A DNA stretch of 23,344 nucleotides from the IMG/VR virus record IMGVR_UViG_3300010155_000099, positions 1-23,344 of that record; one strand, written 5' to 3'. This DNA is from a virus. The first letter of the stretch is position 1. Each line of letters starts with the position of its first letter. The translations under genes and the position numbers were made by a program. The notes under the pieces are model-generated. The model saw only the letters and a program-made list of their open reading frames with translations. It ran no database searches and was not told the DNA's origin. Of this stretch, positions 14,255-21,570 are shown piece by piece.

Positions 14255-17200
14255 TTAATCTTCAAATGATGCTCCAGAACGCGTAATAATAAAGTCTAAG
14301 GCAATAAATTCAATAGCTCTAGCAGGCTTTAAATATACTTTTGCATAGAGGATATTTCTATCAATCAAATCTGGAGTAGTAGTTGTATCATCTAATACTA
14401 ACTTATAGTCTGCCAAGCCAAGCCTTGATTTAACACTGTTCAACAGTGCATCTGTTTGTGCTGTAAACGTGGCCCAGGTTAATTGAACATTCGGCTCAAA
14501 CAATATAGTAGAAGCAATTCTAGAAACTTCTTTCTTTAAGAAGATCAAGAGTCTTCGAACATTAATCCTATCTAAAGCAGATGGTGTTAATTGTAAGGTC
14601 TTTTGGCCAAAGATCACGATTCCTTCAGCCGGAAAAGAAGCAATTGGGTTAACATTTACTTCGTAGAGTTTATCTCTCTGTTTTGAAGTTAATTGTTGAT
14701 TTGCCCCAACAACAGGAAGACCTCCAGCCCCTGTGGCAGTTAACCCGCCTCTTGAAAATCCTGCGGGTGCGAACCATACGTCCTTGACAGATTCGCTATA
14801 TGCCATGGCTCCCAAAGCAACAACAGAAGGAGGTGCCCATAAAATCCTATTGTTAAAAGGATCTTGAACTTGAACCCAAGGATAGTAGGCGGCGCCATAA
14901 CTTGAATCAATTCGGCGATCTTTCATGGTGCGCACTGCGTCATCTAAATTGCCTTGATTGGTCATGGCATCATTGGTATTTTCAGTGAATGGGAGATAAT
15001 CTTCTTCAATATCAATGATTGCCATTGTATCTCCACGTTCTTCTGCAACTCTAACAAGTCTTTTTGTAAGATCTTGGTTTGTTACACCAGGAATCGCCAT
15101 CAAGTTACTTTCTACTCGTTCAGCGTCTTTCACAATATCAATAGCTTTATTCACTGAATAATAAGCATAACTGCTTTTTTCTGTAACAGGCCCTCCGGTG
15201 TCACTGTAAGCCAGACCCCGAGTATTATTAAAAGGCTCTGGCTCTACAATATCCAAACCATCGAAGCCGCCGTACATTAACATTGTGAATTTGTTGACGC
15301 CGGCGTCTGAAGAAGTTAATAAGAAATTGGTTCCGCTCATTGCAGTAATTGAATGAGTGCTTCCATCAGCGGTGCCAGCTACCTGGCGACTTCCACTAAC
15401 ATATTTAAAATCACCTCCTGTGTTGTTAGTTAACATGATGTCGTCTAAAGTAAATACAAATTGGCACTCAGCATTAAAATTGCTAGACCCTAAATGAAAA
15501 TCAACTAAATCTTTAGTAGTTTGGTCTGGAAGGTTTTTAAGATAATCTGTAACACAGGGGTCATATCTAAGATCGTCAACGGCCTGCCGCGTAGTATCTA
15601 CTCCCCAATAAGCGTTCGTCTCCTCTTTAATTCCGCCGTTGCTGCCGGCGCTTCTTAGGGATAACGATGGAAAATTAAAGGCGCCGGAGAAAGAGTTGTT
15701 TGTGCCAACCCAAATTTCACCTGCTTGGAGTTTCGGACCGGCGATGCCGTCGCCGCCGTTGCCGGCGTTAAAGAAAGCGCCGTATCGACTTCCTGTGGCA
15801 ACAAGATCCATATCTGCACCTGCTTTAATAAAAGTATCTTGCAAATCTGTTGCTTTCGTTGGATTTCTCATGAGGGTGCCGACCCCGCCCGCAGAAGCAC
15901 TGCAGAAAGCAAATCCTTTATACCTTGGAGGGCCATAAAAACCAAATGGCACAAGTGTGTTGCTGTAGACCTCTTCTCTTGTTTTTACTCTCACGTATTT
16001 TGATTTAAGGTCATAATTTCCACCAACTTTTAAGACTTTATTCGCCTTGTCCCAAACTGTTTCTCTGTCCCCAATTTTGCGAGCAATATAATTTGGAGAA
16101 CGTGGGTTTAAATTACAATTCAGAAATTTTTCAAGAACTTTTTGTTGTTTATCTGTGTCATCTATTGCACGAATTGTAACAGTAAACATTGGCCAAGTTT
16201 TATCATTTTTAGCCGGTTTAATACCTTCAATGGATATTTTAATGTTATTCTGATTCCATTCACCGCCTTGACCTCTAGAAACAAATTTAAATAATCTTAT
16301 CGCGCGATTATCATTATCGGCAGCAAAGGTGGGGGCATCATTAGAGGTATCCTGTGAAATAACCCAACCACTTTCACTAGGAATGGCTTCGTGACGATGT
16401 TTACTATATTCACTTGAGCCAGATCCCAATTGAAGAAGGACGCCCCAAGCTTGGCTGGCACTACTACTAAGACTGCTGATGTTTTCTTGTACTGATCTTT
16501 CAAATGTCTCCCCTAGCCAATAATTTGTAGTAGTACTATAAACTTGATCGTTTACTAACTGTGGATTAGTATTAAAAGCTTTGCGTATATAAGCATCAGA
16601 ATCTGGGTCAAAATTAAAGGAAGTTCGCAGAACTTCATTGTGTGAGGCATCCTTGATTATTACTTTCCACTCTTTATCTCCAATATTTCCAAGCAACACA
16701 GAGGACCCGGAGACGGCTATTGGAGCACCGATGGTGCCGCCGGCGGTTTCGGTACCCCGAAGCGTACCAGAGAGCCACATGTAGCCTTCATTTAAATACC
16801 AAACTGCAGCAAGTGTACCAGTTACCGGGGCGTGGTCGCCACCACTGACACTATTTGAACCAGAAGTCATAACAAACAAACCATAGGCTCCGCCGGTGTT
16901 GTCAACTAAATTTTTAGTGCTCCAGCCTGCATTACCATGCTGGCCAATCACCGATGTGGACCAAGTATCTGGGTTGCTATGTTCATCACCCAACAAACGA
17001 ATAAATGTAACAGGATTACTATTCTTTAAATAAGCTTGCGCGGCGTACGCTGCATAAGTAGGTCCATTATAATTGCCGTTTCTCCAAACATCAGTGGCTT
17101 CTTTGCCAGGAGCGGGATTTCCAAAAGTTTCTACAAACTCAGCAAATGAGTGCACAACAGTAGGCTCAAAACCTGGTCCTTTTTCAGAACGGCCAATAAT

Positions 17201-17299
17201 TACTGGCCCCATTCTTGCTGGCTCTACGGGTAATTGTGATCGATCAATTTCGTTGATAAAAATTCCAGGTGAAACAAATCTAAATTTTTTAACTGACAT
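14255..17299 (-). CDS. 18: Tail sheath protein (gp18-like), enlarged
   Basis: The 1014-aa contractile tail sheath subunit. The N-terminus VSPGIFINEIDRSQLPVEPA followed by GPVIIGRSEKGPG is diagnostic. The C-terminal half has MAIPGVTNQDLTKRLVRVAEERGDTMAIIDI, then YYPWVQVQDP, VWFAPAGFSRGGL (841-853), and the conserved end from about 914 (RRLLIFLKKEVSRIA, LYAKVYLKPARAIEFIALDF) that forms the inner domain contacting the tube. T4 gp18 is 659 aa; the extra length lies in the Gly/Ser/Asn-rich middle, roughly residues 110-600, where sheath proteins carry outward-facing, variable domains. The ribosome site is AAAGGAG. Its 135-nt leader holds a TATAAATA box, a weak hairpin, an inverted repeat and ACTATTTA. 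It would be the most abundant tail protein. Confident call. Confidence 0.95.
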   Translation of the reverse strand: MSVKKFRFVSPGIFINEIDRSQLPVEPARMGPVIIGRSEKGPGFEPTVVHSFAEFVETFGNPAPGKEATDVWRNGNYNGPTYAAYAAQAYLKNSNPVTFIRLLGDEHSNPDTWSTSVIGQHGNAGWSTKNLVDNTGGAYGLFVMTSGSNSVSGGDHAPVTGTLAAVWYLNEGYMWLSGTLRGTETAGGTIGAPIAVSGSSVLLGNIGDKEWKVIIKDASHNEVLRTSFNFDPDSDAYIRKAFNTNPQLVNDQVYSTTTNYWLGETFERSVQENISSLSSSASQAWGVLLQLGSGSSEYSKHRHEAIPSESGWVISQDTSNDAPTFAADNDNRAIRLFKFVSRGQGGEWNQNNIKISIEGIKPAKNDKTWPMFTVTIRAIDDTDKQQKVLEKFLNCNLNPRSPNYIARKIGDRETVWDKANKVLKVGGNYDLKSKYVRVKTREEVYSNTLVPFGFYGPPRYKGFAFCSASAGGVGTLMRNPTKATDLQDTFIKAGADMDLVATGSRYGAFFNAGNGGDGIAGPKLQAGEIWVGTNNSFSGAFNFPSLSLRSAGSNGGIKEETNAYWGVDTTRQAVDDLRYDPCVTDYLKNLPDQTTKDLVDFHLGSSNFNAECQFVFTLDDIMLTNNTGGDFKYVSGSRQVAGTADGSTHSITAMSGTNFLLTSSDAGVNKFTMLMYGGFDGLDIVEPEPFNNTRGLAYSDTGGPVTEKSSYAYYSVNKAIDIVKDAERVESNLMAIPGVTNQDLTKRLVRVAEERGDTMAIIDIEEDYLPFTENTNDAMTNQGNLDDAVRTMKDRRIDSSYGAAYYPWVQVQDPFNNRILWAPPSVVALGAMAYSESVKDVWFAPAGFSRGGLTATGAGGLPVVGANQQLTSKQRDKLYEVNVNPIASFPAEGIVIFGQKTLQLTPSALDRINVRRLLIFLKKEVSRIASTILFEPNVQLTWATFTAQTDALLNSVKSRLGLADYKLVLDDTTTTPDLIDRNILYAKVYLKPARAIEFIALDFIITRSGASFED

Positions 17300-17348
17300 T
17301 CTTTTAGTTCTCCTTTACGGCTCGTAAGACATAAACTGTTTTCTTCTA

Positions 17349-17356
17349 TAAATAGT
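17349..17356 (-). promoter_or_regulatory. ACTATTTA element before the sheath gene
   Basis: Reads TTACTATTTATAGAAG on the minus strand, 50 nt before the sheath ATG. It overlaps one arm of the inverted repeat 17354-17382. Third of four identical 8-mers, all intergenic; candidate late-promoter element. Confidence 0.42.
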
Positions 17357-17382
17357 AATGAGAAATTGTAAAATCCATTACT
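17354..17382 (-). repeat. 7-bp inverted repeat in the sheath leader
   Basis: AGTAATG (17382-17376, minus strand) and CATTACT (17360-17354) are perfect complements 15 nt apart. One arm overlaps the ACTATTTA element. It could be an operator or an mRNA hairpin; the spacing is long and the stem AT-rich, so it is a weak RNA structure. Confidence 0.4.
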
Positions 17383-17392
17383 TTCTTTGAAA

Positions 17393-17406
17393 ATAGGTTT
17401 TCCTAT
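17393..17406 (-). terminator. Weak terminator-like hairpin after the gp15-like gene
   Basis: On the minus strand ATAGG-AAAA-CCTAT (17406-17393) is followed by TTTC. The stem is only 5 bp and the T-run short, so read-through is likely. It lies about 30 nt after the gp15-like stop codon and before the sheath promoter-like elements, where partial termination would make sense. Confidence 0.3.
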
Positions 17407-17431
17407 AAAGCTAAAATATTATTATTAAATT

Positions 17432-17439
17432 TATTTATA
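17432..17439 (-). promoter_or_regulatory. TATAAATA box, T4-type late promoter candidate for the sheath gene
   Basis: The minus strand carries TATAAATA (17439-17432), the exact T4 late-promoter consensus, overlapping the last codons and stop of the gp15-like gene. A transcript from it would have a leader of roughly 125 nt to the sheath ATG. I found only this one exact copy in sense orientation, so it may be a chance match in AT-rich sequence. Confidence 0.35.
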
Positions 17440-18280
17440 ATTCTGGGGCGTTTTCCAAACGATCTACAGCGTTTTCCTGATTGTCTAAGTGCTCTTGGAT
17501 ATCGCCGAAGATAATCCGCTCGCGAGGAATTTTAACTTCTACAGCGTTTTCATGAATAACCATTTTTGGTGTTTCTTGATTTTTGTCCTCTCCTATTAAA
17601 TAACCCAACACTTTTATATTAATATTTGTTTCATATTTTCTTTCTTCTTCGCCTAAAGTAGCTACATTGTTTGTTAATTGAAAATCGCCCTGTATAAACC
17701 CTTCATAAAAATGATTATTGTCCCTCATAACAAAATAATTGATTGCTCCAGTTTTTGTGGCAAAAGGTGTTACCAATTCATTCATTTGTTGTTGATACTC
17801 TGTTCTTAAAGTTATTACATATGTAGTCTCAATATATGTTGGCATTGGCATTGATACCCACTGGTATACAATTTTGTTGTTTTTCCTGGGAAAATTATAT
17901 TGGTCTTCTACTCTATAAGAGTCTGCATTCGCAAAATTAGATGTCTTATCTTGATTTAATATTCTTTTATAAACTATTGAACCGCCGCGGCTATTTCTGT
18001 CTACATTCCCCCAAAAAATACCTTTCCTATTCATATCTTTTACAACAAACGTACGCTCAATTGTAATCAAAGGAAGAACTAATGTTCCTGAGCCGTCTCT
18101 TAAATCTTTGTCATTTTTTATTTGATACGCTCTTTCTGCGGAGGCCCAAATAATTGGTACTTTTTTTCGACCTTTGTTAGTCGTTGTTTTTAAATCTAAC
18201 TCTTCATTAAGATGCTTAAAGACAGCTTCATCGATAGTTTCTAGTGTCGAGGGTATAATTGGAATTTCTCTACGTGGCAT
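17435..18280 (-). CDS. 15: Tail terminator / proximal sheath stabiliser (gp15-like)
   Basis: A 281-aa protein, close in length to T4 gp15 (272 aa), which caps the tail tube and sheath at the neck end. Recognisable parts are VPIIWASAERAYQIK at 41-55, GTLVLPLITIERT at 65-77, and the strand YIETTYVITLRTEYQQQMNE followed by PFATKTGAINYF. A beta strand VNIKVLGYLIG-like segment (INIKVLGYLIGE) comes near the C-terminus. It overlaps the gp14-like gene by 11 nt and has GAGGAAC as ribosome site inside that gene. Position, directly between the neck gene and the sheath gene, supports the call. The last 30 residues are acidic and probably flexible. Confidence 0.8.
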   Translation of the reverse strand: MPRREIPIIPSTLETIDEAVFKHLNEELDLKTTTNKGRKKVPIIWASAERAYQIKNDKDLRDGSGTLVLPLITIERTFVVKDMNRKGIFWGNVDRNSRGGSIVYKRILNQDKTSNFANADSYRVEDQYNFPRKNNKIVYQWVSMPMPTYIETTYVITLRTEYQQQMNELVTPFATKTGAINYFVMRDNNHFYEGFIQGDFQLTNNVATLGEEERKYETNINIKVLGYLIGEDKNQETPKMVIHENAVEVKIPRERIIFGDIQEHLDNQENAVDRLENAPEL

Positions 18281-18758
18281 CGAATGTTCCTCTGCGAGAT
18301 TTAATACATGTTGCTTCTATTTCCATTTTATGATCTGTCTGACCAAACAATTGCCTTGGTTCATTTAAAGTAACTATTTCATAATGTGTGTCGCCATATA
18401 AAACAAAGTCACCTTCTCTTACAAATAAATCTTGATCTTCAGTTAGGCGCCTTTTGTGAAAATGTATAACAATGGAAGGCTTCCTGTCAATTCCCATGCT
18501 TGTTGTTTCAGTAGTATAACCTTTCCAAACAACCAATGCATAAACTCTAATTGGAGGTAAAAATGTTTTTTCTATTGCTTCTCCATATAAAGAATGAAAA
18601 TTAGTATGTTCCATACTTATGGGGTAATACAATACTTGTTGGCCTATAACACGCTCAATAAGCTCATCGTTAACTTGTTTGACAAGATTTCGTTCCTTTT
18701 TCCCAACAAACATCGGAGGAGGTGCTTGGCTAGGCTGTGTCCATTTCTCAGTTGGCAT
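18270..18758 (-). CDS. 14: Neck / head-closure protein (gp14-like)
   Basis: A 162-aa protein. The N-terminal part ERNLVKQVNDELIERVIGQQ followed by VLYYPI is the pattern of T4-type gp14 neck proteins. The C-terminal part DLFVREGDFVLYGDTHYEIV with EPRQLFGQTDHK and ATCIKSRRGTF is a beta-barrel signature that I associate with the same family. It is shorter than T4 gp14 (256 aa). Such proteins seal the portal-connector channel and form the docking surface for the completed tail. Only a weak AGGA precedes the ATG, seven bases after the stop of the preceding gene, so translation probably depends on coupling. It overlaps the next gene by 11 nt. Confidence 0.72.
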   Translation of the reverse strand: MPTEKWTQPSQAPPPMFVGKKERNLVKQVNDELIERVIGQQVLYYPISMEHTNFHSLYGEAIEKTFLPPIRVYALVVWKGYTTETTSMGIDRKPSIVIHFHKRRLTEDQDLFVREGDFVLYGDTHYEIVTLNEPRQLFGQTDHKMEIEATCIKSRRGTFDAT

Positions 18759-18765
18759 TTTTTTA

Positions 18766-20052
18766 TTATCCTAATACAATAGGTACAGGATAAGGAATTT
18801 TACCATGTACGCCCATTGTCGATTCTGCCATAAGAGCCTCTTTTTCAACTAATTTAGCATATGTAAGTTCGTCCAGCGTTGTTTTTAACTCTTCTCTTAG
18901 CTTTTCTTGTTCTGCTTGTCCTTGGCTAATTAAATCACCACCATTTAAGCTAACAGCTTCTCCAGGTATGGGAATAGAGCCAAATTTACTTCGTACCTGT
19001 CCTAAAGTTTCTTTACTGAGTGCTAAAGTGAACCTTCTAATCCATTGTTTACCAATGGCATTAATATTTACAAATGGAATATTTTCAAATGGTAAGGTGT
19101 TCATATTATTGACACCATCAATACCATCATCTTTTTCAGTGTCACGATCCCATATATCATCTTTAACGTAAAAATCAAACCAAATATAGCCTGGAGATCC
19201 AATATGTGGCGACGGGAAAAGTCTTAATCTATTGTTTTTAATTTCATACGAATAGTGGCTATTTCTAGTATAAATTGCATCTTCAAAGGCCATTGCTTGA
19301 AGTTTATTTTGCCAGGCCGGAATAATTTCAAAAGTTGAATCATCGGCAAATTGCCCATAGCTAGCCAAATCGCCAACGGTATTTAAACCACCATAATAGC
19401 CATAAAATCTCCACATAGCGTGCGGCGTTTTATACCAAACTTTGGTTATATGGATTCTTTTATTGTTTATTTTATTTTCAAGCTTGGAGCTAGGATTATT
19501 ATTGTAATCTCCTTCAACAATTTCTTGTAAATCATAATCTTGTACGCTTGCTGTTATTGCAAAAGAAGCTGAATATATTCTTGTGGCGCCGCCAAAGCCA
19601 GCTTCGGTTGCCATACCATCTCCAATTTTTTTACCATAAGAAAATTGCCATTTGGGATATCTAAGGTTAATCTTGTCTTTATGATCTGCGCCGATTTTTT
19701 CGCCGTCATGATCAAAAGTACCAGTTGCCGCGCCAAGTGCACTTCCTAGAATGTTTTTAGCTTGATGTACATTAACAATATAAGAATATTCCAATACAGC
19801 TTCTTCATATGCTGAAAATATGCTTCCTGTTGTTATTTCAATATCTAAGACGTCTCCGCCAAGTTTTTTATAGGTATACGCAACTTGATTGGCAGCTGCT
19901 TCGCAAAAATATTGGGAGAACATATTAGTACTTGAATCTGAATAGATTTGAAATGGTAGCTCAGCGTTGTCTTTTACATCGCTAGCAGTGCTTCCTGTTG
20001 GAAGTGTGATTTTGCTTGTTTGACTCGAAGGTGTTAAAGTGGGTACTGCCAT
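18766..20052 (-). CDS. Head-tail connector or neck protein (possibly gp13-like)
   Basis: A 428-aa virion protein directly before the gp14-like gene. The helical segment TTGSIFSAYEEAVLEYSYIVNV at about 76-97 resembles head-tail connector adaptors, in which a helix bundle contacts the portal. Aromatic-rich middle parts (KVWYKTPHAMWRFYGYYGGL, SPGYIWFDFYVKDDIWDRD) and a charged C-terminal helix (GQAEQEKLREELKTTLDELT near 385-405) follow. Length exceeds T4 gp13 (309 aa), and direct similarity is not obvious to me, so the family is tentative. Start: GCGAGGAGATCT precedes two ATGs four bases apart; only the second (20052) gives the long frame. Operon position strongly supports a neck role. Confidence 0.6.
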   Translation of the reverse strand: MAVPTLTPSSQTSKITLPTGSTASDVKDNAELPFQIYSDSSTNMFSQYFCEAAANQVAYTYKKLGGDVLDIEITTGSIFSAYEEAVLEYSYIVNVHQAKNILGSALGAATGTFDHDGEKIGADHKDKINLRYPKWQFSYGKKIGDGMATEAGFGGATRIYSASFAITASVQDYDLQEIVEGDYNNNPSSKLENKINNKRIHITKVWYKTPHAMWRFYGYYGGLNTVGDLASYGQFADDSTFEIIPAWQNKLQAMAFEDAIYTRNSHYSYEIKNNRLRLFPSPHIGSPGYIWFDFYVKDDIWDRDTEKDDGIDGVNNMNTLPFENIPFVNINAIGKQWIRRFTLALSKETLGQVRSKFGSIPIPGEAVSLNGGDLISQGQAEQEKLREELKTTLDELTYAKLVEKEALMAESTMGVHGKIPYPVPIVLG

Positions 20053-20104
20053 TCATTTAGATCTCCTCGCTATAATTAGTTGGCAGTACTTTAAAAAATC
20101 TAAT

Positions 20105-20413
20105 TTACTTTTTCTTTGCGGGTTTTCTTTTTCTTGCGGATTTCTTTTTAGAATCTGGCCTTTTTTTTCGGGGCGAAATTTTGCGAGATTGTTTTTTTGG
20201 TTTTGGCTCAGATATAACAGATTCATCAATTTCTTTTATTATAACTTTAGGAACCTTTTTCTCTTCAACCTCTTTTCTCTCTTCAACAACTTCTTCGTAG
20301 GTTTCAGTAGTTGTGGTAATCGCTTCCTCTAATGCTGCTTTAAACTTTGCAAACTTTGCTGCAAATTTTCTTGCAAATTTTGGACTAGTCATCCGGCGCT
20401 TTTTCTTTCCCAT
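20105..20413 (-). CDS. Small highly basic Lys/Arg-rich protein
   Basis: A 102-aa protein. It starts MGKKKRRMTSPKFARKFAAK, continues with a helical Ala/Phe/Lys stretch, then an acidic middle (about 40-68, EEVVEERKEVEEKK), and ends in a Lys/Arg/Pro/Ser tail (about 72-102) resembling histone H1 tails. No homologue is recognised. The composition suggests nucleic acid binding, for example an internal head protein packaged with DNA, or a scaffold-like factor. A good ribosome site (AAAAGGAG) precedes the ATG, and a sigma70-like -10 TATAAT lies upstream, after the terminator of the previous gene. It is followed by the neck gene after 52 nt. Gene reality is likely; function is open. Confidence 0.7.
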   Translation of the reverse strand: MGKKKRRMTSPKFARKFAAKFAKFKAALEEAITTTTETYEEVVEERKEVEEKKVPKVIIKEIDESVISEPKPKKQSRKISPRKKRPDSKKKSARKRKPAKKK

Positions 20414-20433
20414 AGTAAACTCCTTTTGTTGAT

Positions 20434-20462
20434 ATTATACAATATTATGTTAAAGATTTTAA
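20434..20462 (-). promoter_or_regulatory. Possible promoter before the small basic gene
   Basis: A perfect -10 TATAAT (20439-20434, minus strand) preceded 17 nt upstream by TTAAAA, a weak -35. It sits directly after the terminator at 20470-20489, where a new promoter is expected for the basic and neck genes. Predicted start near 20427 leaves about 14 nt containing the ribosome site. AT-rich sequence makes chance matches likely. Confidence 0.4.
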
Positions 20463-20489
20463 AAGAAAACCCCTCTCCGCAGAGAGGGG
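20463..20489 (-). terminator. Rho-independent terminator after the beta-sandwich head gene
   Basis: On the minus strand CCCCTCTC-TGCG-GAGAGGGG (20489-20470) makes an 8-bp GC-rich stem with a 4-nt loop, followed by TTTTCTTTT. It lies 15 nt after the stop codon at 20505. Its tail GGGGTTTTCTTTTA is identical to that of the terminator after the capsid gene. Confidence 0.9.
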
Positions 20490-20504
20490 CTTAATGAGAA
20501 GATT

Positions 20505-21377
20505 TTATACAAGACCCCATTCGAGTTCTTCATATACAATGCCCATAGTAGAACTAGCTGCATGGATATGATACATAAATGGTGTGACAAGGTCGCCTGA
20601 GTCAAAAAGAAAGGAACTACTTAAGGCAGCGTTCGTAAATTTTGCCCCATCTAGGTAATAAGTAGGCGAGCCGGACTTATCAACCTCCACTTTAAGCTCG
20701 TGAGACTCGCCATCGGCCCATGTAGTGGCGTCGCCGTGCTCGCTGTCAGTGACGGTGGTTGCATTATTAAGGATTGTTTCTATAAAGAATTTGCCTGCAT
20801 TGACATTAATTGCTGCCATATCGGTATAATTGTCCACCGTCGCGTTGGGCGCTACCACTGGTTTGAAACCAATTAAACAATCGTCTGTGTCTGAAACGTC
20901 TACCAAAGTAAATCTACATCGAACGAAAAACTTTGGACTAGTGCCGATTTTAAAGTAATCGCCATTTAAAACACCCTTTTCTGTCGCTCGTCTAGCCTCC
21001 CATTGAAGGCCAAAGTCGTCAGTTGCAATATATGAATAATTCATTCCGTTTGTAGCAATTGCTGGGACGACGTTTGTAGCTTGGTCGCCGATATTAGTTA
21101 CATGTAATCTCATGCCGGATGAATATTGATGAATATTGGTAATAGTATCGGCGCCGGGAACCCATTCGACGCCCGTATCGGTGGCGTCGCCCGTTCCTCC
21201 GCCGGAAAGCAAAGAAGCGCTCAAAGAACCAGTTGGAAAAACAATCGGTTGTTGGTCAAATGTGCAGAGGCTGCGACCTGCAGCGCGATATGCATTTGCT
21301 CCCGATAATGTTGGATAGCTTACAAAAGCTTTCATTAGCGCTTCAAGGCGCGCCAAACCTACTCTCTTAGTACCCAT
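20505..21377 (-). CDS. Probable head decoration protein with C-terminal beta-sandwich
   Basis: I place the start at 21377, giving 290 aa: this ATG has AGGGAGGG about nine bases upstream, whereas an in-frame ATG at 21464 has no ribosome site and adds 29 residues with an unlikely Cys/Pro-rich sequence. The N-terminus MGTKRVGLARLEALMKAF matches the RVGLAR-x-EAL start I associate with small virion proteins next to capsid genes in T4-like marine phages. The C-terminal part, from about 125, alternates strands (FFVRCRFTLVDVSDTDDCLI, ESHELKVEVDKSG, PTYYLDGAKF) like concanavalin/laminin-G sandwiches, which bind glycans or pad capsid surfaces. Terminators flank it, so it is an independent unit after the capsid gene. 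Decoration role is inferred; it could be a host-binding head fibre. Confidence 0.65.
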   Translation of the reverse strand: MGTKRVGLARLEALMKAFVSYPTLSGANAYRAAGRSLCTFDQQPIVFPTGSLSASLLSGGGTGDATDTGVEWVPGADTITNIHQYSSGMRLHVTNIGDQATNVVPAIATNGMNYSYIATDDFGLQWEARRATEKGVLNGDYFKIGTSPKFFVRCRFTLVDVSDTDDCLIGFKPVVAPNATVDNYTDMAAINVNAGKFFIETILNNATTVTDSEHGDATTWADGESHELKVEVDKSGSPTYYLDGAKFTNAALSSSFLFDSGDLVTPFMYHIHAASSTMGIVYEELEWGLV

Positions 21378-21420
21378 GTTAGAAACCCTCCCTTGGTAAA
21401 ACCATTTATAATCATGTCCG

Positions 21421-21439
21421 CGTTCCACACATGGGAACG
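21421..21439 (-). repeat. Hairpin in the leader of the head decoration gene
   Basis: CGTTCC and GGAACG, separated by 7 nt, form a 6-bp GC-rich stem in the 5' leader of the gene starting at 21377. A second short hairpin, GAATC-GAAA-GATTC on the minus strand (a GNRA-type loop), lies upstream at about 21477-21490. The leader between terminator and ATG is about 120 nt, long for this genome. A structural or regulatory role is possible. Confidence 0.35.
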
Positions 21440-21496
21440 GAGATGGGTCGCATTGCCCATCCAATAACTAGGTATCGAATCTTTCGATTCTGTTTA

Positions 21497-21504
21497 TAAA
21501 TAGT
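21497..21504 (-). promoter_or_regulatory. ACTATTTA element after the capsid terminator
   Basis: Reads ATACTATTTATAAACAG on the minus strand, immediately after the U-tract of the capsid terminator and about 120 nt before the next gene's ATG at 21377. A promoter is needed here because the terminator should stop upstream transcription, which is the best support for reading the 8-mer as a promoter element. Confidence 0.45.
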
Positions 21505-21510
21505 ATTCAG

Positions 21511-21549
21511 ATAAAAGAAAACCCCGATCTCTCGAAAGAAATCGGGGTT
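21511..21549 (-). terminator. Rho-independent terminator after the major capsid gene
   Basis: On the minus strand AACCCCGAT (21549-21541) pairs with ATCGGGGTT (21528-21520), a 9-bp stem with a 12-nt loop that can itself partly pair (TTTC/GAGA region). TTTCTTTTAT follows. It lies 21 nt after the capsid stop codon and should insulate high capsid expression from downstream genes. Confidence 0.92.
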
Positions 21550-21570
21550 AACTCAAAGTTACTTTAACTT

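Noticed and set aside
17345-17354. TATAAATA-like strings on the plus strand at 17347 and 21495 as T4 late promoters pointing right
   Set aside because: They would drive antisense transcription into minus-strand genes; the recurring sense-strand ACTATTTA reading explains them better.
21378-21464. 29-codon N-terminal extension of the head decoration protein
   Set aside because: No ribosome site at the upstream ATG, an atypical Cys/Pro-rich sequence, and hairpin-forming leader DNA; the ATG at 21377 has a strong ribosome site.
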